A stretch of DNA of 64,000 nt from Rhizobium sp. CB3090 (GCF_029714285.1 NZ_CP121662.1:1054001-1118000); one strand, 5' to 3'. Counted from the stretch's first letter, positions 11,975-23,092 are shown. Numbers and translations: made by a program. The notes: a model not told the origin generated them from the letters alone.

Positions 11975-12699
11975 TGGGTCAGAAAATCAATCCAATCGGT
12001 TTTCGTCTTGGCATCAACCGTACCTGGGATAGCCGCTGGTTTGCGGACAATGCCGAGTATGGCCAGCTCCTTCACGAAGATCTGAAAATGCGCAAGTTCG
12101 TCATGAACGAACTGAAGCAGGCCGGTATCTCCAAGGTGGTGATCGAACGTCCGCATAAGAAGTGCCGCGTCACGATCCACTCGGCTCGTCCGGGCCTGAT
12201 CATCGGCAAGAAGGGCGCTGACATCGACAAGCTCCGCAAGAAGCTGTCGGACATGACGAATTCCGAAACGCATCTCAACATCGTTGAAGTGCGCAAGCCG
12301 GAAGTCGACGCGACGCTGGTTGCCCAGTCGATCGCTCAGCAGCTCGAGCGCCGTGTTGCTTTCCGTCGCGCCATGAAGCGCGCCGTTCAGTCCGCGATGC
12401 GTCTTGGCGCCGAAGGCATCAAGATCACCTGCGCCGGCCGTCTCGGCGGTGCGGAAATCGCTCGTACGGAATGGTACCGTGAAGGTCGCGTGCCGCTGCA
12501 TACGCTGCGCGCCGACATCGACTACGGTACGGCTGAAGCAGAAACCGCTTTCGGCATCTGCGGCATCAAGGTCTGGATCTTCAAGGGCGAAATCCTTGAG
12601 CACGATCCTATGGCCTCCGAACGCCGCGCGCTCGAGGGCGACGCCCAGGGTCCGGCTAGCCGCGATCGCGATAGAGACCGCCGCCGCGAAAACGCTTGA
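11974..12699 (+). CDS. rpsC: 30S ribosomal protein S3
   Basis: 241 aa, beginning [20 protein letters not shown], with the KH-domain motif [14 protein letters not shown] and a charged C-terminal tail. S3 forms part of the mRNA entry channel and its helicase activity. Its start overlaps the stop of rplV (TAATG), and rplP follows after 36 bp. Confidence 0.98.
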   Translation: MGQKINPIGFRLGINRTWDSRWFADNAEYGQLLHEDLKMRKFVMNELKQAGISKVVIERPHKKCRVTIHSARPGLIIGKKGADIDKLRKKLSDMTNSETHLNIVEVRKPEVDATLVAQSIAQQLERRVAFRRAMKRAVQSAMRLGAEGIKITCAGRLGGAEIARTEWYREGRVPLHTLRADIDYGTAEAETAFGICGIKVWIFKGEILEHDPMASERRALEGDAQGPASRDRDRDRRRENA

Positions 12700-12735
12700 T
12701 AGCGTTCGTGGCAGATAAGTTCGGAGAATAAGAAA

Positions 12736-13149
12736 ATGTTGCAGCCAAAGCGTACGAAGTACCGCAAGCAATTTAAGGGCCGCATCAAGGGCGTTGCCAA
12801 GGGTGGTTCTGACCTCGCATTCGGCGAATTCGGTTTGAAGTCGCAGGAGCCCAACCGCGTCAACGCTCGTGAGATCGAAGCGGCTCGCCGCGCGATCACG
12901 CGCTATATGAAGCGCGCCGGCCGTGTATGGATCCGCGTGTTCCCGGATGTTCCGGTAACCGCAAAGCCGACCGAAGTCCGTATGGGTAAAGGTAAAGGCT
13001 CTGTCGAATACTGGGCATGCAAGGTCAAGCCCGGCCGTATGATGTTCGAGATCGATGGTGTGAGCGAAGAAATCGCTCGTGAGGCTCTGCGCCTCGGCGC
13101 CGCCAAGCTCTCGGTCAAGACGCGCTTCGTGCAGCGCATTGCAGAGTAA
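12736..13149 (+). CDS. rplP: 50S ribosomal protein L16
   Basis: 137 aa, beginning [20 protein letters not shown]16 binds near the A-site tRNA and 5S rRNA. The conserved arginine-rich N terminus and the [20 protein letters not shown] segment are intact. rpmC follows after 11 bp. Confidence 0.98.
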   Translation: MLQPKRTKYRKQFKGRIKGVAKGGSDLAFGEFGLKSQEPNRVNAREIEAARRAITRYMKRAGRVWIRVFPDVPVTAKPTEVRMGKGKGSVEYWACKVKPGRMMFEIDGVSEEIAREALRLGAAKLSVKTRFVQRIAE

Positions 13150-13160
13150 GGAAGAAGCTC

Positions 13161-13361
13161 ATGAAAGCCGCAGATGTTCGCGCCCTGAGCGCCGACCAAC
13201 TCAAGGATGAGCTTGCCAAGCTGAAGAAGGAGCAGTTCAATCTGCGCTTTCAGAAGGCGACCGGCCAGCTTGAAAAGTCCTCGCGCATCAACGAAGTTCG
13301 CAAGGACATCGCTCGCGTGAAAACCATTGCCCGCCAGAAGGCGGCAGAAGCAAAGGCCTAA
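13161..13361 (+). CDS. rpmC: 50S ribosomal protein L29
   Basis: 66 aa, beginning [20 protein letters not shown], with the typical [13 protein letters not shown] segment. L29 is a helical protein at the tunnel exit beside L23. rpsQ follows after 12 bp. Confidence 0.96.
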   Translation: MKAADVRALSADQLKDELAKLKKEQFNLRFQKATGQLEKSSRINEVRKDIARVKTIARQKAAEAKA

Positions 13362-13373
13362 AGGAAGAATAAC

Positions 13374-13613
13374 ATGCCGAAGCGCATTCTGCAGGGCGTC
13401 GTGGTCAGCGACAAGAACGAGAAGACGGTAGTTGTCCGCGTTGAGCGTCGTTTCGCTCACCCGCTGCTCCAGAAGACCGTTCGTCGTTCCAAGAAGTACA
13501 AGGCTCACGACGAAAACAATCAGTACAAGGTCGGCGACGTCGTTTCCATTGAGGAATGCGCGCCGATCTCCAAGGACAAGACCTGGACGGTCGTTTCCGC
13601 CCAGGCCAAGTAA
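13374..13613 (+). CDS. rpsQ: 30S ribosomal protein S17
   Basis: 79 aa, beginning [20 protein letters not shown], an OB-fold primary 16S rRNA-binding protein. It is unusual in the operon for the 225-bp gap that follows it, which contains two hairpins, before rplN. Confidence 0.97.
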   Translation: MPKRILQGVVVSDKNEKTVVVRVERRFAHPLLQKTVRRSKKYKAHDENNQYKVGDVVSIEECAPISKDKTWTVVSAQAK

Positions 13614-13617
13614 CAGA

Positions 13618-13649
13618 ATTTCGCTCAGGCCCTTGCGCTTGGGCGAAAT
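13618..13649 (+). other. Hairpin in the rpsQ-rplN gap
   Basis: ATTTCGC at 13618-13624 pairs with GCGAAAT at 13643-13649, extendable by about three pairs inside. It starts 5 bp after rpsQ. It could be an attenuator, an mRNA processing site or a 3'-end stabiliser. Confidence 0.4.
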
Positions 13650-13679
13650 ATCTGTATGAAGCACGAGCTTGGAAGCAGG

Positions 13680-13710
13680 ACGCTCGAGAACGGGCGTTCT
13701 TTTGCTTTAT
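13680..13710 (+). terminator. Possible attenuator between rpsQ and rplN
   Basis: ACGCTC at 13680-13685 pairs with GGGCGT at 13692-13697 (one G-U pair), followed by TCTTTTGCTTTATT. The stem is short, so only partial termination is likely. It would separate the S10 part from the spc part of the cluster. Confidence 0.35.
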
Positions 13711-13838
13711 TGATGACCGGCGAAGGCGACCCAGGTGGTCGCGAATGCCGGAGAAATCAGACAAGACACTAGTCCATAAGCCGGGGTAGGGGGCTGTTTT
13801 GCCCAACCATTCCGGTAACAACAAGAAGGCGACCTGAC

Positions 13839-14207
13839 ATGATTCAGATGCAAACAAACCTCGACGTGGCGGATAATTCCGGCGCTCGTCGTGTCATGTG
13901 CATCAAGGTGCTGGGCGGCTCGAAGCGCAAGTATGCCTCGATCGGCGACGTCATCGTCGTTTCGATCAAGGAAGCCATTCCGCGCGGCCGCGTGAAGAAG
14001 GGTGACGTGATGAAGGCGGTTGTCGTTCGCACCGCCAAGGACATCCGTCGTCCGGATGGCAGCGTCATCCGCTTCGATACCAATGCAGCAGTCCTCATCG
14101 ACAACAAGAAAGAGCCGATCGGCACCCGTATCTTCGGACCGGTTCCGCGCGAACTTCGCGCCAAGAACCACATGAAGATCATCTCGCTGGCTCCAGAAGT
14201 ACTTTAA
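13839..14207 (+). CDS. rplN: 50S ribosomal protein L14
   Basis: 122 aa, beginning [20 protein letters not shown], with the [12 protein letters not shown] and [10 protein letters not shown] segments. L14 forms an intersubunit bridge and binds RsfS. It opens the spc part of the cluster after an unusually long gap, and rplX follows after 11 bp. Confidence 0.98.
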   Translation: MIQMQTNLDVADNSGARRVMCIKVLGGSKRKYASIGDVIVVSIKEAIPRGRVKKGDVMKAVVVRTAKDIRRPDGSVIRFDTNAAVLIDNKKEPIGTRIFGPVPRELRAKNHMKIISLAPEVL

Positions 14208-14218
14208 GGAGCGGAGCG

Positions 14219-14527
14219 ATGCAAAAGATCCGTAAAGGCGACAAGGTCGTCGTATTGACCGGCAAGGACAAGGGCCGTACCGGCGAAGTTATTCAAGTGC
14301 TGCCGAAGGAAGACCGCGCGGTCGTCCGTGGCGTCAACGTCATCAAGCGCCACCAGCGCCAGACGCAGACCCAGGAAGCCGGCATCATCAGCAAGGAAGC
14401 CCCGCTTCACCTGTCCAACATTGCGATCGTCGACAAGGACGGCAAGCCGACCCGCGTCGGCTTCAAGGTTGTAGATGGTAAGAAGGTCCGTGTGGCCAAG
14501 ACCTCGGGAGAAGTGATCGATGGCTGA
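14219..14527 (+). CDS. rplX: 50S ribosomal protein L24
   Basis: 102 aa, beginning [20 protein letters not shown], the KOW-motif assembly initiator of the 50S subunit. Its last 8 bases overlap the start of rplE, which suggests coupled translation. Confidence 0.97.
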   Translation: MQKIRKGDKVVVLTGKDKGRTGEVIQVLPKEDRAVVRGVNVIKRHQRQTQTQEAGIISKEAPLHLSNIAIVDKDGKPTRVGFKVVDGKKVRVAKTSGEVIDG

Positions 14528-15077
14528 GGCAAAGTACGAGCCGCGGCTCAAGAAAGAATACGTTGCTCGCATCCGTGCAGCCATGCAGGAGAAGTTCTCC
14601 TACGCTAACGAGATGCAGATCCCGAAGCTGGACAAGATCGTGATCAACATGGGCGTTGGCGAAGCGACGGCTGATTCGAAGAAGCCGACCGTTGCTGCTG
14701 CCGACCTGGCGGCTATCGCTGGCCAGAAGCCGGTCATCACCCGTGCACGCAACTCCATCGCTGGCTTCAAGGTCCGCGAAAACATGCCGATCGGCGCCAA
14801 GGTGACGCTGCGCGGCGCCCGCATGTATGAGTTCCTGGATCGTCTGGTCAACATCGCGCTTCCGCGCGTTCGCGACTTCCGCGGCCTGAACCCGAAAAGC
14901 TTTGACGGTCGTGGCAATTTCGCCATGGGCATCAAGGAGCACATTGTGTTCCCTGAGATCAACTACGACAAGGTTGATCAGATGTGGGGCATGGACATCA
15001 TCGTTTGCACGACGGCGACAACGGACGACGAAGCTCGGGCTCTTCTGAAAGAGTTCAACTTCCCGTTCCGTCAATAA
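14520..15077 (+). CDS. rplE: 50S ribosomal protein L5
   Basis: 185 aa, beginning [20 protein letters not shown], overlapping the end of rplX by 8 bp. L5 binds 5S rRNA and contacts the P-site tRNA; the [20 protein letters not shown] segment is typical. rpsN follows after 33 bp. Confidence 0.98.
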   Translation: MAEAKYEPRLKKEYVARIRAAMQEKFSYANEMQIPKLDKIVINMGVGEATADSKKPTVAAADLAAIAGQKPVITRARNSIAGFKVRENMPIGAKVTLRGARMYEFLDRLVNIALPRVRDFRGLNPKSFDGRGNFAMGIKEHIVFPEINYDKVDQMWGMDIIVCTTATTDDEARALLKEFNFPFRQ

Positions 15078-15110
15078 CCGTAACGACGAGCGTAGAAAAG
15101 GAACCCTGAT

Positions 15111-15416
15111 ATGGCGAAGACAAGCGCAGTCGAAAAGAACAAGCGCCGCCGCAATACGGTTGCCAACCAGTCCGCGAAGCGGGCTGCCCTGAAGGCAATC
15201 ATCATGAACCAGTCCCTTCCGATCGAAGACCGGTTCAAGGCCACCCTGAAGCTGGCATCGCTCCCGCGCGATGGATCGAAGACCCGCATTCGCAATCGTT
15301 GCGAAGTGTCGGGCCGCCCGCGCGCCTATTACCGCAAACTGCGCATGTCGCGTATCGCGCTGCGTGAACTCGGCAACCTCGGCAAAGTGCCGGGCGTCGT
15401 CAAGTCGAGCTGGTAA
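15111..15416 (+). CDS. rpsN: 30S ribosomal protein S14 (zinc-free form)
   Basis: 101 aa, beginning [20 protein letters not shown]. It is the long form of S14 and lacks the CxxC pairs of the zinc-binding short form; only one cysteine ([15 protein letters not shown]) is present. S14 is a 30S head protein. rpsH follows after 12 bp. Confidence 0.97.
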   Translation: MAKTSAVEKNKRRRNTVANQSAKRAALKAIIMNQSLPIEDRFKATLKLASLPRDGSKTRIRNRCEVSGRPRAYYRKLRMSRIALRELGNLGKVPGVVKSSW

Positions 15417-15428
15417 GGAGCAGATTAG

Positions 15429-15827
15429 ATGACTATGACTGATCCTTTGGGCGATATGCTCACCCGTATCCGCAACGGTGCTTCGCGCCGCAAGTCGTCG
15501 GTTTCGACGCCTGCGTCCAAGCTTCGTGCGCGTGTTCTCGATGTTCTGCAGGCTGAAGGCTACATCCGTGGCTACTCCGTCGTCGATTTCGGCAACGGCA
15601 AGTCTGAGCTCAACATCGAGCTCAAGTACTATGAAGGCGCATCGGTGATCCGTGAGATCGGCCGTGTGTCCAAGCCGGGCCGCCGAGTTTATGTCTCGGT
15701 CAAGTCCATTCCGCAGGTCGCGAACGGCCTCGGCATCACCATCCTTTCGACTCCGAAGGGTGTGATGGCCGATCACCAGGCTCGCGAACAGAATGTTGGT
15801 GGCGAGGTTCTCTGCTCGGTCTTCTAA
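15429..15827 (+). CDS. rpsH: 30S ribosomal protein S8
   Basis: 132 aa, beginning [20 protein letters not shown]; a second ATG two codons later is an alternative start. S8 is a primary 16S rRNA binder and the spc-operon regulator in enterobacteria. The C-terminal GGEVLCSVF is typical. rplF follows after 41 bp. Confidence 0.98.
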   Translation: MTMTDPLGDMLTRIRNGASRRKSSVSTPASKLRARVLDVLQAEGYIRGYSVVDFGNGKSELNIELKYYEGASVIREIGRVSKPGRRVYVSVKSIPQVANGLGITILSTPKGVMADHQAREQNVGGEVLCSVF

Positions 15828-15868
15828 GATCGAACAGGGATCTCCTTCGAAACAGACAGGTTTGAAAA

Positions 15869-16402
15869 ATGTCTCGTATCGGTAAAAAGCCCGTTCAGGT
15901 GCCTGCAGGAATCACGGCCTCGGTTGAAGGCCAGAAGGTGACTGCTAAGGGCCCCAAGGGCGAACTGGTTTTCGTTGCTAACGACGAAATCGGTCTCAAG
16001 CTGGAAAACAACGCAATTGTCGTAACGCCGCTCAGCAACTCCAAGGATGCTCGCGCAAAGTGGGGCATGTCCCGCACGATGATCGAGAACATCCTGAAGG
16101 GTGTCAAGGACGGCTACGAGCGCAAGCTCGAAATCAACGGCGTCGGCTACCGTGCCGCCATGCAGGGCAAGAACCTGCAGCTCGCGCTCGGCTTCAGCCA
16201 TGACGTGGTTTATGAGCCGCCGCAGGGCATCACGATCGCTGTGCCGAAGCCGACGGAAATCGTCGTCACCGGCATCAACAAGCAGCAGGTTGGCCAGGTT
16301 GCCGCTGAAATCCGCGAATACCGCGGTCCCGAGCCCTACAAGGGCAAGGGCGTGAAGTATGCCGAAGAGCGGATCGTCCGCAAAGAAGGCAAGAAGAAGT
16401 AA
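15869..16402 (+). CDS. rplF: 50S ribosomal protein L6
   Basis: 177 aa, beginning [20 protein letters not shown], with the duplicated L6 fold and the C-terminal [20 protein letters not shown] segment. L6 lies near the sarcin-ricin loop. rplR follows after 12 bp. Confidence 0.98.
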   Translation: MSRIGKKPVQVPAGITASVEGQKVTAKGPKGELVFVANDEIGLKLENNAIVVTPLSNSKDARAKWGMSRTMIENILKGVKDGYERKLEINGVGYRAAMQGKNLQLALGFSHDVVYEPPQGITIAVPKPTEIVVTGINKQQVGQVAAEIREYRGPEPYKGKGVKYAEERIVRKEGKKK

Positions 16403-16414
16403 GGATCACGCGAA

Positions 16415-16777
16415 ATGGCTAGCAGGAAAGAAGCACTTGCGCGTCGCGCCAACCGCGTGCGCCGTCAACTCAAGTCGGTGGCCAATGGCCGTCCGCGCCT
16501 GTCGGTTCATCGCTCGTCGAAGAACATCTACGCCCAGGTCATCGATGATGTGGCCGGCAAGACGCTTGCGTCTGCCTCCACCCTCGACAAGGATCTGCGC
16601 GGTTCTCTGAAGACCGGTGCCGACACCGCAGCCGCTGCCCTGGTTGGCAAGCTCGTTGCCGAGCGCGCCTCCAAGGCCGGCGTCAAGGAAGTCGTGTTCG
16701 ACCGCGGCGCCTTCATCTATCACGGCCGCATTAAGGCTCTGGCCGATGCAGCCCGCGAAGGCGGTCTGACCTTCTGA
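16415..16777 (+). CDS. rplR: 50S ribosomal protein L18
   Basis: 120 aa, beginning [20 protein letters not shown], with the basic 5S-rRNA-binding N terminus and the [20 protein letters not shown] segment. A strong hairpin lies in the 128-bp gap before rpsE. Confidence 0.97.
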   Translation: MASRKEALARRANRVRRQLKSVANGRPRLSVHRSSKNIYAQVIDDVAGKTLASASTLDKDLRGSLKTGADTAAAALVGKLVAERASKAGVKEVVFDRGAFIYHGRIKALADAAREGGLTF

Positions 16778-16784
16778 ACAAGTT

Positions 16785-16815
16785 TCCGGCCGGTAGCTTT
16801 CGAGCGCCGGCCGGA
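16785..16815 (+). other. Intercistronic hairpin between rplR and rpsE
   Basis: TCCGGCCGG at 16785-16793 pairs perfectly with CCGGCCGGA at 16807-16815 around a 13-base loop. No U tract follows (TATCACC), so it looks like an mRNA processing or stability element and not a terminator. Confidence 0.5.
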
Positions 16816-16905
16816 TATCACCGGACCGCTGATCTCCTTCGGGAGGTCGATGCGGTCTTCGTTTTGTTTGCCGATTGCACCCGGAAAAGAAAAAGGAAGA
16901 GGACA

Positions 16906-17475
16906 ATGGCACAGGAAAAGAGGGCTCCGCGGGAAGACCGCCAGAGCCGTGAAGAGCGCGATAGCGAATTCGTCGACAAGCTGGTCGCGATCAACCGCGT
17001 CGCCAAGGTCGTAAAGGGTGGCCGCCGTTTCGGTTTCGCCGCTCTCGTCGTCGTCGGTGACCAGAAGGGCCGCGTAGGCTTCGGTCATGGCAAGGCACGC
17101 GAAGTACCGGAAGCGATCCGTAAGGCCACCGAGAGCGCCAAGCGCGACATGATCTTCGTACCGCTGCGTGACGGCCGTACGCTGCATCACGATGTTCATG
17201 GCCGCCATGGCGCCGGCAAGGTTCTGCTGCGCTCGGCCAAGGTCGGTACCGGTATCATCGCCGGCGGCCCGATGCGCGCCGTTTTCGAAACGCTCGGCGT
17301 TCATGACGTCGTCGCTAAGTCGACCGGTTCGTCGAACCCCTACAACATGGTTCGCGCCACGTTCGACGCCCTGAAGCACCAGGTTCACCCGAAGGACATC
17401 GCAGCTCAGCGCGGCATCAAGTATGCCACCCTGCAGGCTCGCCGTACCTCCTCGGGCAACGCCTCCGAAGAATAA
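16906..17475 (+). CDS. rpsE: 30S ribosomal protein S5
   Basis: 189 aa from the ATG at 16906 ([16 protein letters not shown]), chosen because AGGAAGAGG lies just upstream; an in-frame ATG at 16864 would add an unusual basic leader. S5 helps control decoding fidelity and mRNA unwinding; the [20 protein letters not shown] motif is typical. rpmD follows after 13 bp. Confidence 0.97.
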   Translation: MAQEKRAPREDRQSREERDSEFVDKLVAINRVAKVVKGGRRFGFAALVVVGDQKGRVGFGHGKAREVPEAIRKATESAKRDMIFVPLRDGRTLHHDVHGRHGAGKVLLRSAKVGTGIIAGGPMRAVFETLGVHDVVAKSTGSSNPYNMVRATFDALKHQVHPKDIAAQRGIKYATLQARRTSSGNASEE

Positions 17476-17488
17476 GGGAGTTTGACCT

Positions 17489-17701
17489 ATGGCCAAGACG
17501 ACCAAGAAGGCTGAAGCCAAGGCGACCGTTACGGTCGAGCAGATTGGCAGCCCGATCCGCCGTCCGGATGTTCAGCAGAAGACGCTGATCGGTCTCGGAC
17601 TGAACAAGATGCACCGTCGCCGCACGCTGGAAGACACTCCGGCCGTTCGTGGCATGATCCGTGCTGTCCAGCATCTCGTTCGCGTTGTCGACGAGAAGTG
17701 A
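17489..17701 (+). CDS. rpmD: 50S ribosomal protein L30
   Basis: 70 aa, with an N-terminal lysine/alanine-rich stretch ([20 protein letters not shown]) and the conserved [20 protein letters not shown] segment. rplO follows after 16 bp. Confidence 0.95.
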   Translation: MAKTTKKAEAKATVTVEQIGSPIRRPDVQQKTLIGLGLNKMHRRRTLEDTPAVRGMIRAVQHLVRVVDEK

Positions 17702-17717
17702 GCCGGAGGTATTCGCT

Positions 17718-18188
17718 ATGAAACTGAATGAGATCAAGGATAACGAAGGCTCGACCCATAGCCGCAAGCGCCTCGGCCGCGGCATCGGCTCCGGCTCCGG
17801 CAAGACCGGCGGCCGTGGTGTGAAGGGTCAGAAGTCCCGTTCGGGTGTTGCCATCAACGGCTTCGAAGGCGGTCAGATGCCCATCTACCGTCGTCTGCCG
17901 AAGCGCGGCTTCACCAACATCTTCGCTGCCGATTATGTCGTCGTGTCGCTGGCTCGCATCCAGGCTGCCGTCGATGCCGGCAAGCTCGATGCAAAAGCAA
18001 CCGTCGATGCTGCAGCTCTGAAGGCTGCAGGCGTGATTCGCCGCGTCAAGGACGGCGTACGCGTTCTCTCGGACGGCGAACTGAAGGCTAAGCTTTCGCT
18101 GGAAGTTGCAGGTGCCTCCAAGCCGGCGGTCGAAAAGATCGAAAAGGCTGGCGGTTCCATCAAGCTGCTCGCTTCTGTCGCAGAATAA
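17718..18188 (+). CDS. rplO: 50S ribosomal protein L15
   Basis: 156 aa from the ATG at 17718 ([20 protein letters not shown]), which has GCCGGAGG upstream. The glycine-rich N-terminal region ([20 protein letters not shown]) is typical of L15, a late 50S assembly protein. It is followed 11 bp later by a terminator-like hairpin that separates it from secY. Confidence 0.97.
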   Translation: MKLNEIKDNEGSTHSRKRLGRGIGSGSGKTGGRGVKGQKSRSGVAINGFEGGQMPIYRRLPKRGFTNIFAADYVVVSLARIQAAVDAGKLDAKATVDAAALKAAGVIRRVKDGVRVLSDGELKAKLSLEVAGASKPAVEKIEKAGGSIKLLASVAE

Positions 18189-18199
18189 TCTTATCAATA

Positions 18200-18233
18200 A
18201 ATCGCCCGGGGTGCTTCACACCGGGCGATTTTG
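18200..18233 (+). terminator. Terminator-like hairpin between rplO and secY
   Basis: AATCGCCCGG at 18200-18209 pairs perfectly with CCGGGCGATT at 18221-18230, with further inner pairs, and is followed by a short T run. It lies 11 bp after rplO, so secY and the alpha operon probably also have their own promoter in the next 180 bp. Confidence 0.7.
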
Positions 18234-18412
18234 CTCCCATATGTGAGCCTCACGAACCTGAACGACGCAGCGGTGTCTTTTCAGGGAATAACGGGAACCA
18301 AGGGTGAGGCATCCGATTGCAGTGCAATCCGTCCAAAGCCCGGCTTTTGAACAATTAAAGACTGATTCCGGACCCGGCCGATTATGCCGGAATTGGTAAT
18401 GCGGAGATTTGC

Positions 18413-19753
18413 ATGGCTTCTGCAGCGGAACAATTGGCATCCAATCTCAATTTTTCGACCTTTGCCAAAGCCGAGGATCTCAAGAAGCGACTGTGGTTCA
18501 CGCTCGGCGCTCTCCTCGTCTACCGTCTGGGTACGCACATCCCGATCCCTGGCCTCAATCCGGCGGCCTATGCCCAAGCCTTTCACAATCAGTCCGGCGG
18601 CATCCTCGGCCTTTTCAACATGTTTTCCGGCGGCGCCGTGCAGCGTATGGCAATTTTCGCGCTCGGTATCATGCCCTATATTTCCGCTTCGATCATCGTG
18701 CAGCTCATGACCTCGGTCGTGCCGGCGCTCGAAAACCTCAAGAAGGAAGGCGAGCAGGGCCGCAAGATCATCAACCAGTACACCCGTTACGGCACGGTGC
18801 TGCTCGGCGCCCTGCAGGCCTATGGCATTGCAATCGGCCTGGAGCACGGTAACGGCGTGGTCATCGATCCAGGCTGGTTCTTCCGCCTTTCGACTGTCGT
18901 CACGCTGCTCGGCGGCACGATGTTCCTTATGTGGCTTGGTGAACAGGTCACCTCGCGCGGCATCGGCAACGGTATTTCTCTGATCATCTTTGCTGGTATC
19001 GCAGCAGGCCTGCCGACCGCGGTTGCCGGTACGCTGGAGCTCGGTCGTACAGGCGCTTTGTCGACCGGCCTTATTCTGGCCGTGCTCGTTGTGGCTGTCC
19101 TGGTCATCGGGCTTATCGTCTTCGTGGAGCGCGCACAGCGCCGCCTGTTGATCCAGTATCCGAAGCGCCAGGTCGGCACCCGCATGTTTCAGGGCGATAC
19201 CTCGCACCTGCCGCTGAAGCTCAATACATCAGGTGTTATTCCAGCGATCTTCGCATCGTCGCTGCTGCTGCTGCCTGCGACCGTCGCCGGCCTTGGCAAC
19301 AACACGGCCCTGCCGACGTGGGTCACCTCCATCGTTGCGGCCCTCGGTCACGGGCAGCCGGTCTACATGGTGCTCTACGGTGCCCTGATCGCCTTTTTCG
19401 CCTTCTTCTACACCGCGCTCGTCTTCAATCCAAAGGATACGGCCGACAATCTGAAGAAGCATGGCGGCTTCATTCCAGGCATTCGCCCGGGTGAGCGCAC
19501 CGCCGAGTATATCGATTATGTGCTGACCCGAATCACGGTGATCGGCGCGATCTACCTTGTCTTCGTCTGCATTCTGCCCGAAATTCTCGTGTCCCAGACA
19601 GGTATTCCGCTGTCCCTGGGTGGCACTTCGCTTCTGATCGTGGTTAGCGTAACGCTCGATACGGTGGCACAGATTCAGGGTCACCTGATTGCACAGCAAT
19701 ATGAAGGCCTGATCAAGAAATCGAAGCTGCGTGGAGGAAAGAGGGGGCGATGA
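18413..19753 (+). CDS. secY: Preprotein translocase subunit SecY
   Basis: 446 aa, beginning [20 protein letters not shown], with the ten hydrophobic segments of the Sec channel. Conserved stretches include [15 protein letters not shown] residues in the first helix, the plug region [20 protein letters not shown], and [20 protein letters not shown]. It forms the inner-membrane channel for secretory and membrane proteins with SecE and SecG. The 224-bp gap before it holds a terminator-like hairpin. Its last 4 bases overlap the start of adk (ATGA). Confidence 0.98.
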   Translation: MASAAEQLASNLNFSTFAKAEDLKKRLWFTLGALLVYRLGTHIPIPGLNPAAYAQAFHNQSGGILGLFNMFSGGAVQRMAIFALGIMPYISASIIVQLMTSVVPALENLKKEGEQGRKIINQYTRYGTVLLGALQAYGIAIGLEHGNGVVIDPGWFFRLSTVVTLLGGTMFLMWLGEQVTSRGIGNGISLIIFAGIAAGLPTAVAGTLELGRTGALSTGLILAVLVVAVLVIGLIVFVERAQRRLLIQYPKRQVGTRMFQGDTSHLPLKLNTSGVIPAIFASSLLLLPATVAGLGNNTALPTWVTSIVAALGHGQPVYMVLYGALIAFFAFFYTALVFNPKDTADNLKKHGGFIPGIRPGERTAEYIDYVLTRITVIGAIYLVFVCILPEILVSQTGIPLSLGGTSLLIVVSVTLDTVAQIQGHLIAQQYEGLIKKSKLRGGKRGR

Positions 19754-20400
19754 GATTGATACTTTTGGGGCCGCCGGGAGCAGGTAAGGGGACCCAGGCC
19801 CAGCGTATCGTGGAAAGGTACGGCATTCCGCAGCTTTCCACGGGCGACATGCTGAGAGCCGCGGTGGCAGCCGGGACAGACGTTGGCAAGCGCGCCAAAG
19901 CTGTCATGGACGCCGGCAAGCTCGTTTCAGACGAAATAGTCAACGCGATCGTGTCCGAGCGTATCGACCAACCGGATTGCGCCAAGGGCTTCATTCTTGA
20001 CGGTTATCCGCGCACGCTTGTTCAAGCTGATGCGACGGAGGCGATGCTGAGGGAGAAAGGTCTCAACCTTTCCGCCGTGATCGAGATCAAGGTGGATGAC
20101 GCCGTACTCGCCGATCGTATTTCGGGCCGTTACACTTGCGCCAACTGTGGCTCCGGTTATCACGACGAAAACTTGAAGCCGAGGGTAGAAGGGGTGTGTG
20201 ACCGCTGCGGTTCCACGCATTTCAAGCGCCGCGCCGACGACAATAGAGAAACGGTCGTGGAGCGTCTGCAGGTCTACTACAAGGAAACGTCGCCGCTCAT
20301 CGGCTATTACTATGCCAAGGGCAAGCTGCAGTCGGTAGACGGCATGGCCGATATCGAACATGTGACCGCCGATATCGAGGCCATCCTGTCCAAGCTGTAG
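19750..20400 (+). CDS. adk: Adenylate kinase, zinc-LID type
   Basis: 216 aa, beginning [20 protein letters not shown] (P loop GPPGAGKGT). It interconverts ATP + AMP and 2 ADP in the cytoplasm. The LID domain carries CANCGSGYH and CDRCGSTHF, a four-cysteine zinc-binding set as in Gram-positive enzymes; the E. coli enzyme lacks it. It overlaps secY by 4 bp, the usual secY-adk coupling. Confidence 0.98.
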   Translation: MRLILLGPPGAGKGTQAQRIVERYGIPQLSTGDMLRAAVAAGTDVGKRAKAVMDAGKLVSDEIVNAIVSERIDQPDCAKGFILDGYPRTLVQADATEAMLREKGLNLSAVIEIKVDDAVLADRISGRYTCANCGSGYHDENLKPRVEGVCDRCGSTHFKRRADDNRETVVERLQVYYKETSPLIGYYYAKGKLQSVDGMADIEHVTADIEAILSKL

Positions 20401-20618
20401 GTGGTCTAAAATAAACTTGCCGGAGCGGTTGCTTTTTTGCGCTGATTCCGCTAAACACCGCGCCAACTCGCGACATGCCATGCGATCGGCGCGGATTTCC
20501 GTAGGGAAGTCCGGGTACGGTCGTTTTGACGTGTTGCGGACCCAAGTTTGAACAAGCAGCTCCAGGGCTGCATAACAAAGACCTCTGCCCGGGCGGAGGG
20601 AATGCAAGGAGAACAGGC

Positions 20619-20987
20619 GTGGCTCGTATCGCTGGCGTCAACATCCCGACTGCAAAGCGCGTAGTAATTGCGCTTCGTTACATTCACGGGATCGGACCGA
20701 AGTTTGCACAGGAAATCTGCGAGAAGGTCGGTATTCCGGCTGAGCGTCGCGTCAATCAGTTGACGGACGCAGAAGTTCTGCAGATCCGCGAAACCATCGA
20801 CCGCGACTATCAGGTCGAAGGCGACCTTCGTCGCGAAACCGCAATGAACATCAAGCGTCTGATGGACCTTGGCAGCTACCGCGGCCTGCGTCATCGTCGC
20901 GGCCTGCCGGTTCGCGGCCAGCGCACCCATACCAATGCCCGCACCCGCAAGGGTCCGGCAAAGGCTATTGCTGGTAAGAAGAAGTAA
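20619..20987 (+). CDS. rpsM: 30S ribosomal protein S13
   Basis: 122 aa from the GTG at 20619, with AGGAGAAC upstream. It begins [20 protein letters not shown] and ends [21 protein letters not shown]13 contacts the P-site tRNA and forms an intersubunit bridge. A 218-bp gap separates it from adk, so a promoter for the alpha operon may lie there. Confidence 0.97.
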   Translation: MARIAGVNIPTAKRVVIALRYIHGIGPKFAQEICEKVGIPAERRVNQLTDAEVLQIRETIDRDYQVEGDLRRETAMNIKRLMDLGSYRGLRHRRGLPVRGQRTHTNARTRKGPAKAIAGKKK

Positions 20988-21120
20988 TTTCCGGGAAGCC
21001 GGATTTGGGAGGCTGGCGGTCTGCGCCGGCCTCTTTTGAATTTGGAACGGGGCTATACAGGCGTCGTTCCGGTGTAGCCGCTGGCATTACGGCGGTGAAG
21101 AGATCCAAGAAAGGACTACC

Positions 21121-21510
21121 ATGGCCAAGGAAGCCGTCCGCGTTCGCCGTCGCGAGCGCAAGAATATCACGTCGGGCGTTGCGCACGTCAATTCGACCTT
21201 CAACAACACGATGATCACCATCACCGACGCACAGGGCAACGCCATTGCCTGGTCGTCCGCTGGTGCCAAGGGCTTCAAGGGTTCGCGCAAGTCGACTCCG
21301 TTCGCTGCTCAGATCGCTGCTGAAGACTGCGCCAAGAAGGCCCAGGAACATGGCATGAAGTCGCTGGAAGTCGAAGTTTGCGGTCCGGGCTCCGGCCGTG
21401 AATCTGCTCTGCGCGCGCTCCAGGCTGCCGGTTTCATGATCACGTCCATCCGCGACGTGACCCCGATCCCGCACAATGGTTGCCGCCCGCGCAAGAAGCG
21501 CCGCGTCTGA
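21121..21510 (+). CDS. rpsK: 30S ribosomal protein S11
   Basis: 129 aa, beginning [20 protein letters not shown], with the conserved [20 protein letters not shown] stretch and the C-terminal [17 protein letters not shown]11 is on the 30S platform near the mRNA exit. rpoA follows after 103 bp. Confidence 0.98.
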   Translation: MAKEAVRVRRRERKNITSGVAHVNSTFNNTMITITDAQGNAIAWSSAGAKGFKGSRKSTPFAAQIAAEDCAKKAQEHGMKSLEVEVCGPGSGRESALRALQAAGFMITSIRDVTPIPHNGCRPRKKRRV

Positions 21511-21613
21511 TCATCGCCACTCACGGCACCAGCCGGCGCATTTGTGTCCGGCTCGGTGCTTCTCAAGCTCGGTTGTCACGATTGGATGGTGGCAACGAAC
21601 GGAAGGCAAGAAC

Positions 21614-22624
21614 ATGATTCAGAAAAACTGGCAGGAACTGATCAAGCCGAACAAGGTCGAGTTCTCCTCGGGCGGTCGCACCAAGGCGACGCTCGTGGCT
21701 GAACCGCTGGAACGTGGCTTCGGTCTCACCCTCGGCAACGCGCTGCGTCGCGTTCTGCTGTCCTCTTTGCGCGGCGCCGCTGTGACGGCCGTGCAGATCG
21801 ACGGCGTGCTGCATGAGTTCTCCTCTATCCCGGGTGTTCGGGAAGACGTGACGGACATCGTGCTGAACATCAAGGAAATCGCCATCAAGATGGACGGCGA
21901 TGACAGCAAGCGCATGGTCGTCCGCAAGCAGGGCCCAGGCGTGGTAACGGCTGGCGACATCCAGACGGTCGGCGATATCGAAATCCTCAACCCCGAGCAT
22001 GTCATCTGCACGCTCGACGAGGGCGCCGAAATCCGCATGGAGTTCACCGTCAACAACGGCAAGGGCTATGTGCCCGCCGAGCGCAATCGTGCGGAAGATG
22101 CTCCGATCGGCCTCATCCCGGTCGACAGCCTCTATTCGCCGGTCAAGAAGGTGTCCTACAAGGTTGAAAACACCCGCGAAGGACAGGTTCTCGACTACGA
22201 CAAGCTGAGCATGTCGATCGAAACCGATGGCTCGATCACCGGTGAAGATGCCGTCGCTTTTGCGGCTCGCATCCTCCAGGATCAGCTTGGCGTCTTCGTC
22301 AACTTCGACGAGCCGCAGAAGGAAGCCGAAGAAGAAGCAGTCACCGAACTTGCTTTCAACCCGGCGCTCCTCAAGAAGGTGGACGAACTGGAACTGTCTG
22401 TTCGCTCGGCAAACTGCCTGAAGAACGACAACATCGTCTATATCGGCGACCTCATTCAGAAGACCGAAGCAGAAATGCTCCGCACGCCGAATTTTGGTCG
22501 CAAGTCGCTGAACGAAATCAAGGAAGTTCTCGCTTCCATGGGCCTGCATCTCGGCATGGAAGTGCCGGCATGGCCGCCGGAGAACATCGAAGATCTCGCC
22601 AAGCGTTACGAAGACCAATACTAA
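21614..22624 (+). CDS. rpoA: DNA-directed RNA polymerase subunit alpha
   Basis: 336 aa from the ATG at 21614 ([20 protein letters not shown]). The N-terminal assembly domain is followed by an acidic linker and the C-terminal DNA- and activator-binding domain ([20 protein letters not shown]). The length is normal for alphaproteobacteria. It is co-transcribed with rpsM, rpsK and rplQ. Confidence 0.98.
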   Translation: MIQKNWQELIKPNKVEFSSGGRTKATLVAEPLERGFGLTLGNALRRVLLSSLRGAAVTAVQIDGVLHEFSSIPGVREDVTDIVLNIKEIAIKMDGDDSKRMVVRKQGPGVVTAGDIQTVGDIEILNPEHVICTLDEGAEIRMEFTVNNGKGYVPAERNRAEDAPIGLIPVDSLYSPVKKVSYKVENTREGQVLDYDKLSMSIETDGSITGEDAVAFAARILQDQLGVFVNFDEPQKEAEEEAVTELAFNPALLKKVDELELSVRSANCLKNDNIVYIGDLIQKTEAEMLRTPNFGRKSLNEIKEVLASMGLHLGMEVPAWPPENIEDLAKRYEDQY

Positions 22625-22669
22625 CCAATCAAACTGCGGGCGAATGTCTGCAAGTGAAGGAGAATAGCC

Positions 22670-23092
22670 ATGCGCCACGGTAAAGCCGGCCGCAAGCTGA
22701 ATAGAACCGCTAGCCACCGTAAGGCGATGTTCGCCAACATGGCGGCTTCGCTCATTACCCATGAGCAGATCGTCACCACGCTCCCGAAGGCGAAGGAAAT
22801 TCGTCCGATCGTCGAGAAGCTGGTCACCCTCGGCAAGCGCGGCGACCTGCACGCTCGTCGTCAGGCCATCTCGCAGATCCGCGACGCAGCCGTCGTTTCG
22901 AAGCTGTTCGACACGATCGCTTCGCGCTACGCCACCCGCAACGGCGGCTATCTGCGCATCATGAAGGCTGGCTTCCGCCAGGGCGACAACGCCGCTCTCG
23001 CAGTCGTCGAATTCGTCGATCGCGACACGCTCGCCAAGGGCGCAGCCGACAAGGCTCGCGTTGCTGCTGAAGAAGAAGCTGCAGCCGCTTAA
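22670..23092 (+). CDS. rplQ: 50S ribosomal protein L17
   Basis: 140 aa, beginning [20 protein letters not shown], with the typical [20 protein letters not shown] segment and an alanine/glutamate-rich C-terminal tail. It is the last gene of the alpha operon, closed by a strong terminator. Confidence 0.98.
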   Translation: MRHGKAGRKLNRTASHRKAMFANMAASLITHEQIVTTLPKAKEIRPIVEKLVTLGKRGDLHARRQAISQIRDAAVVSKLFDTIASRYATRNGGYLRIMKAGFRQGDNAALAVVEFVDRDTLAKGAADKARVAAEEEAAAA

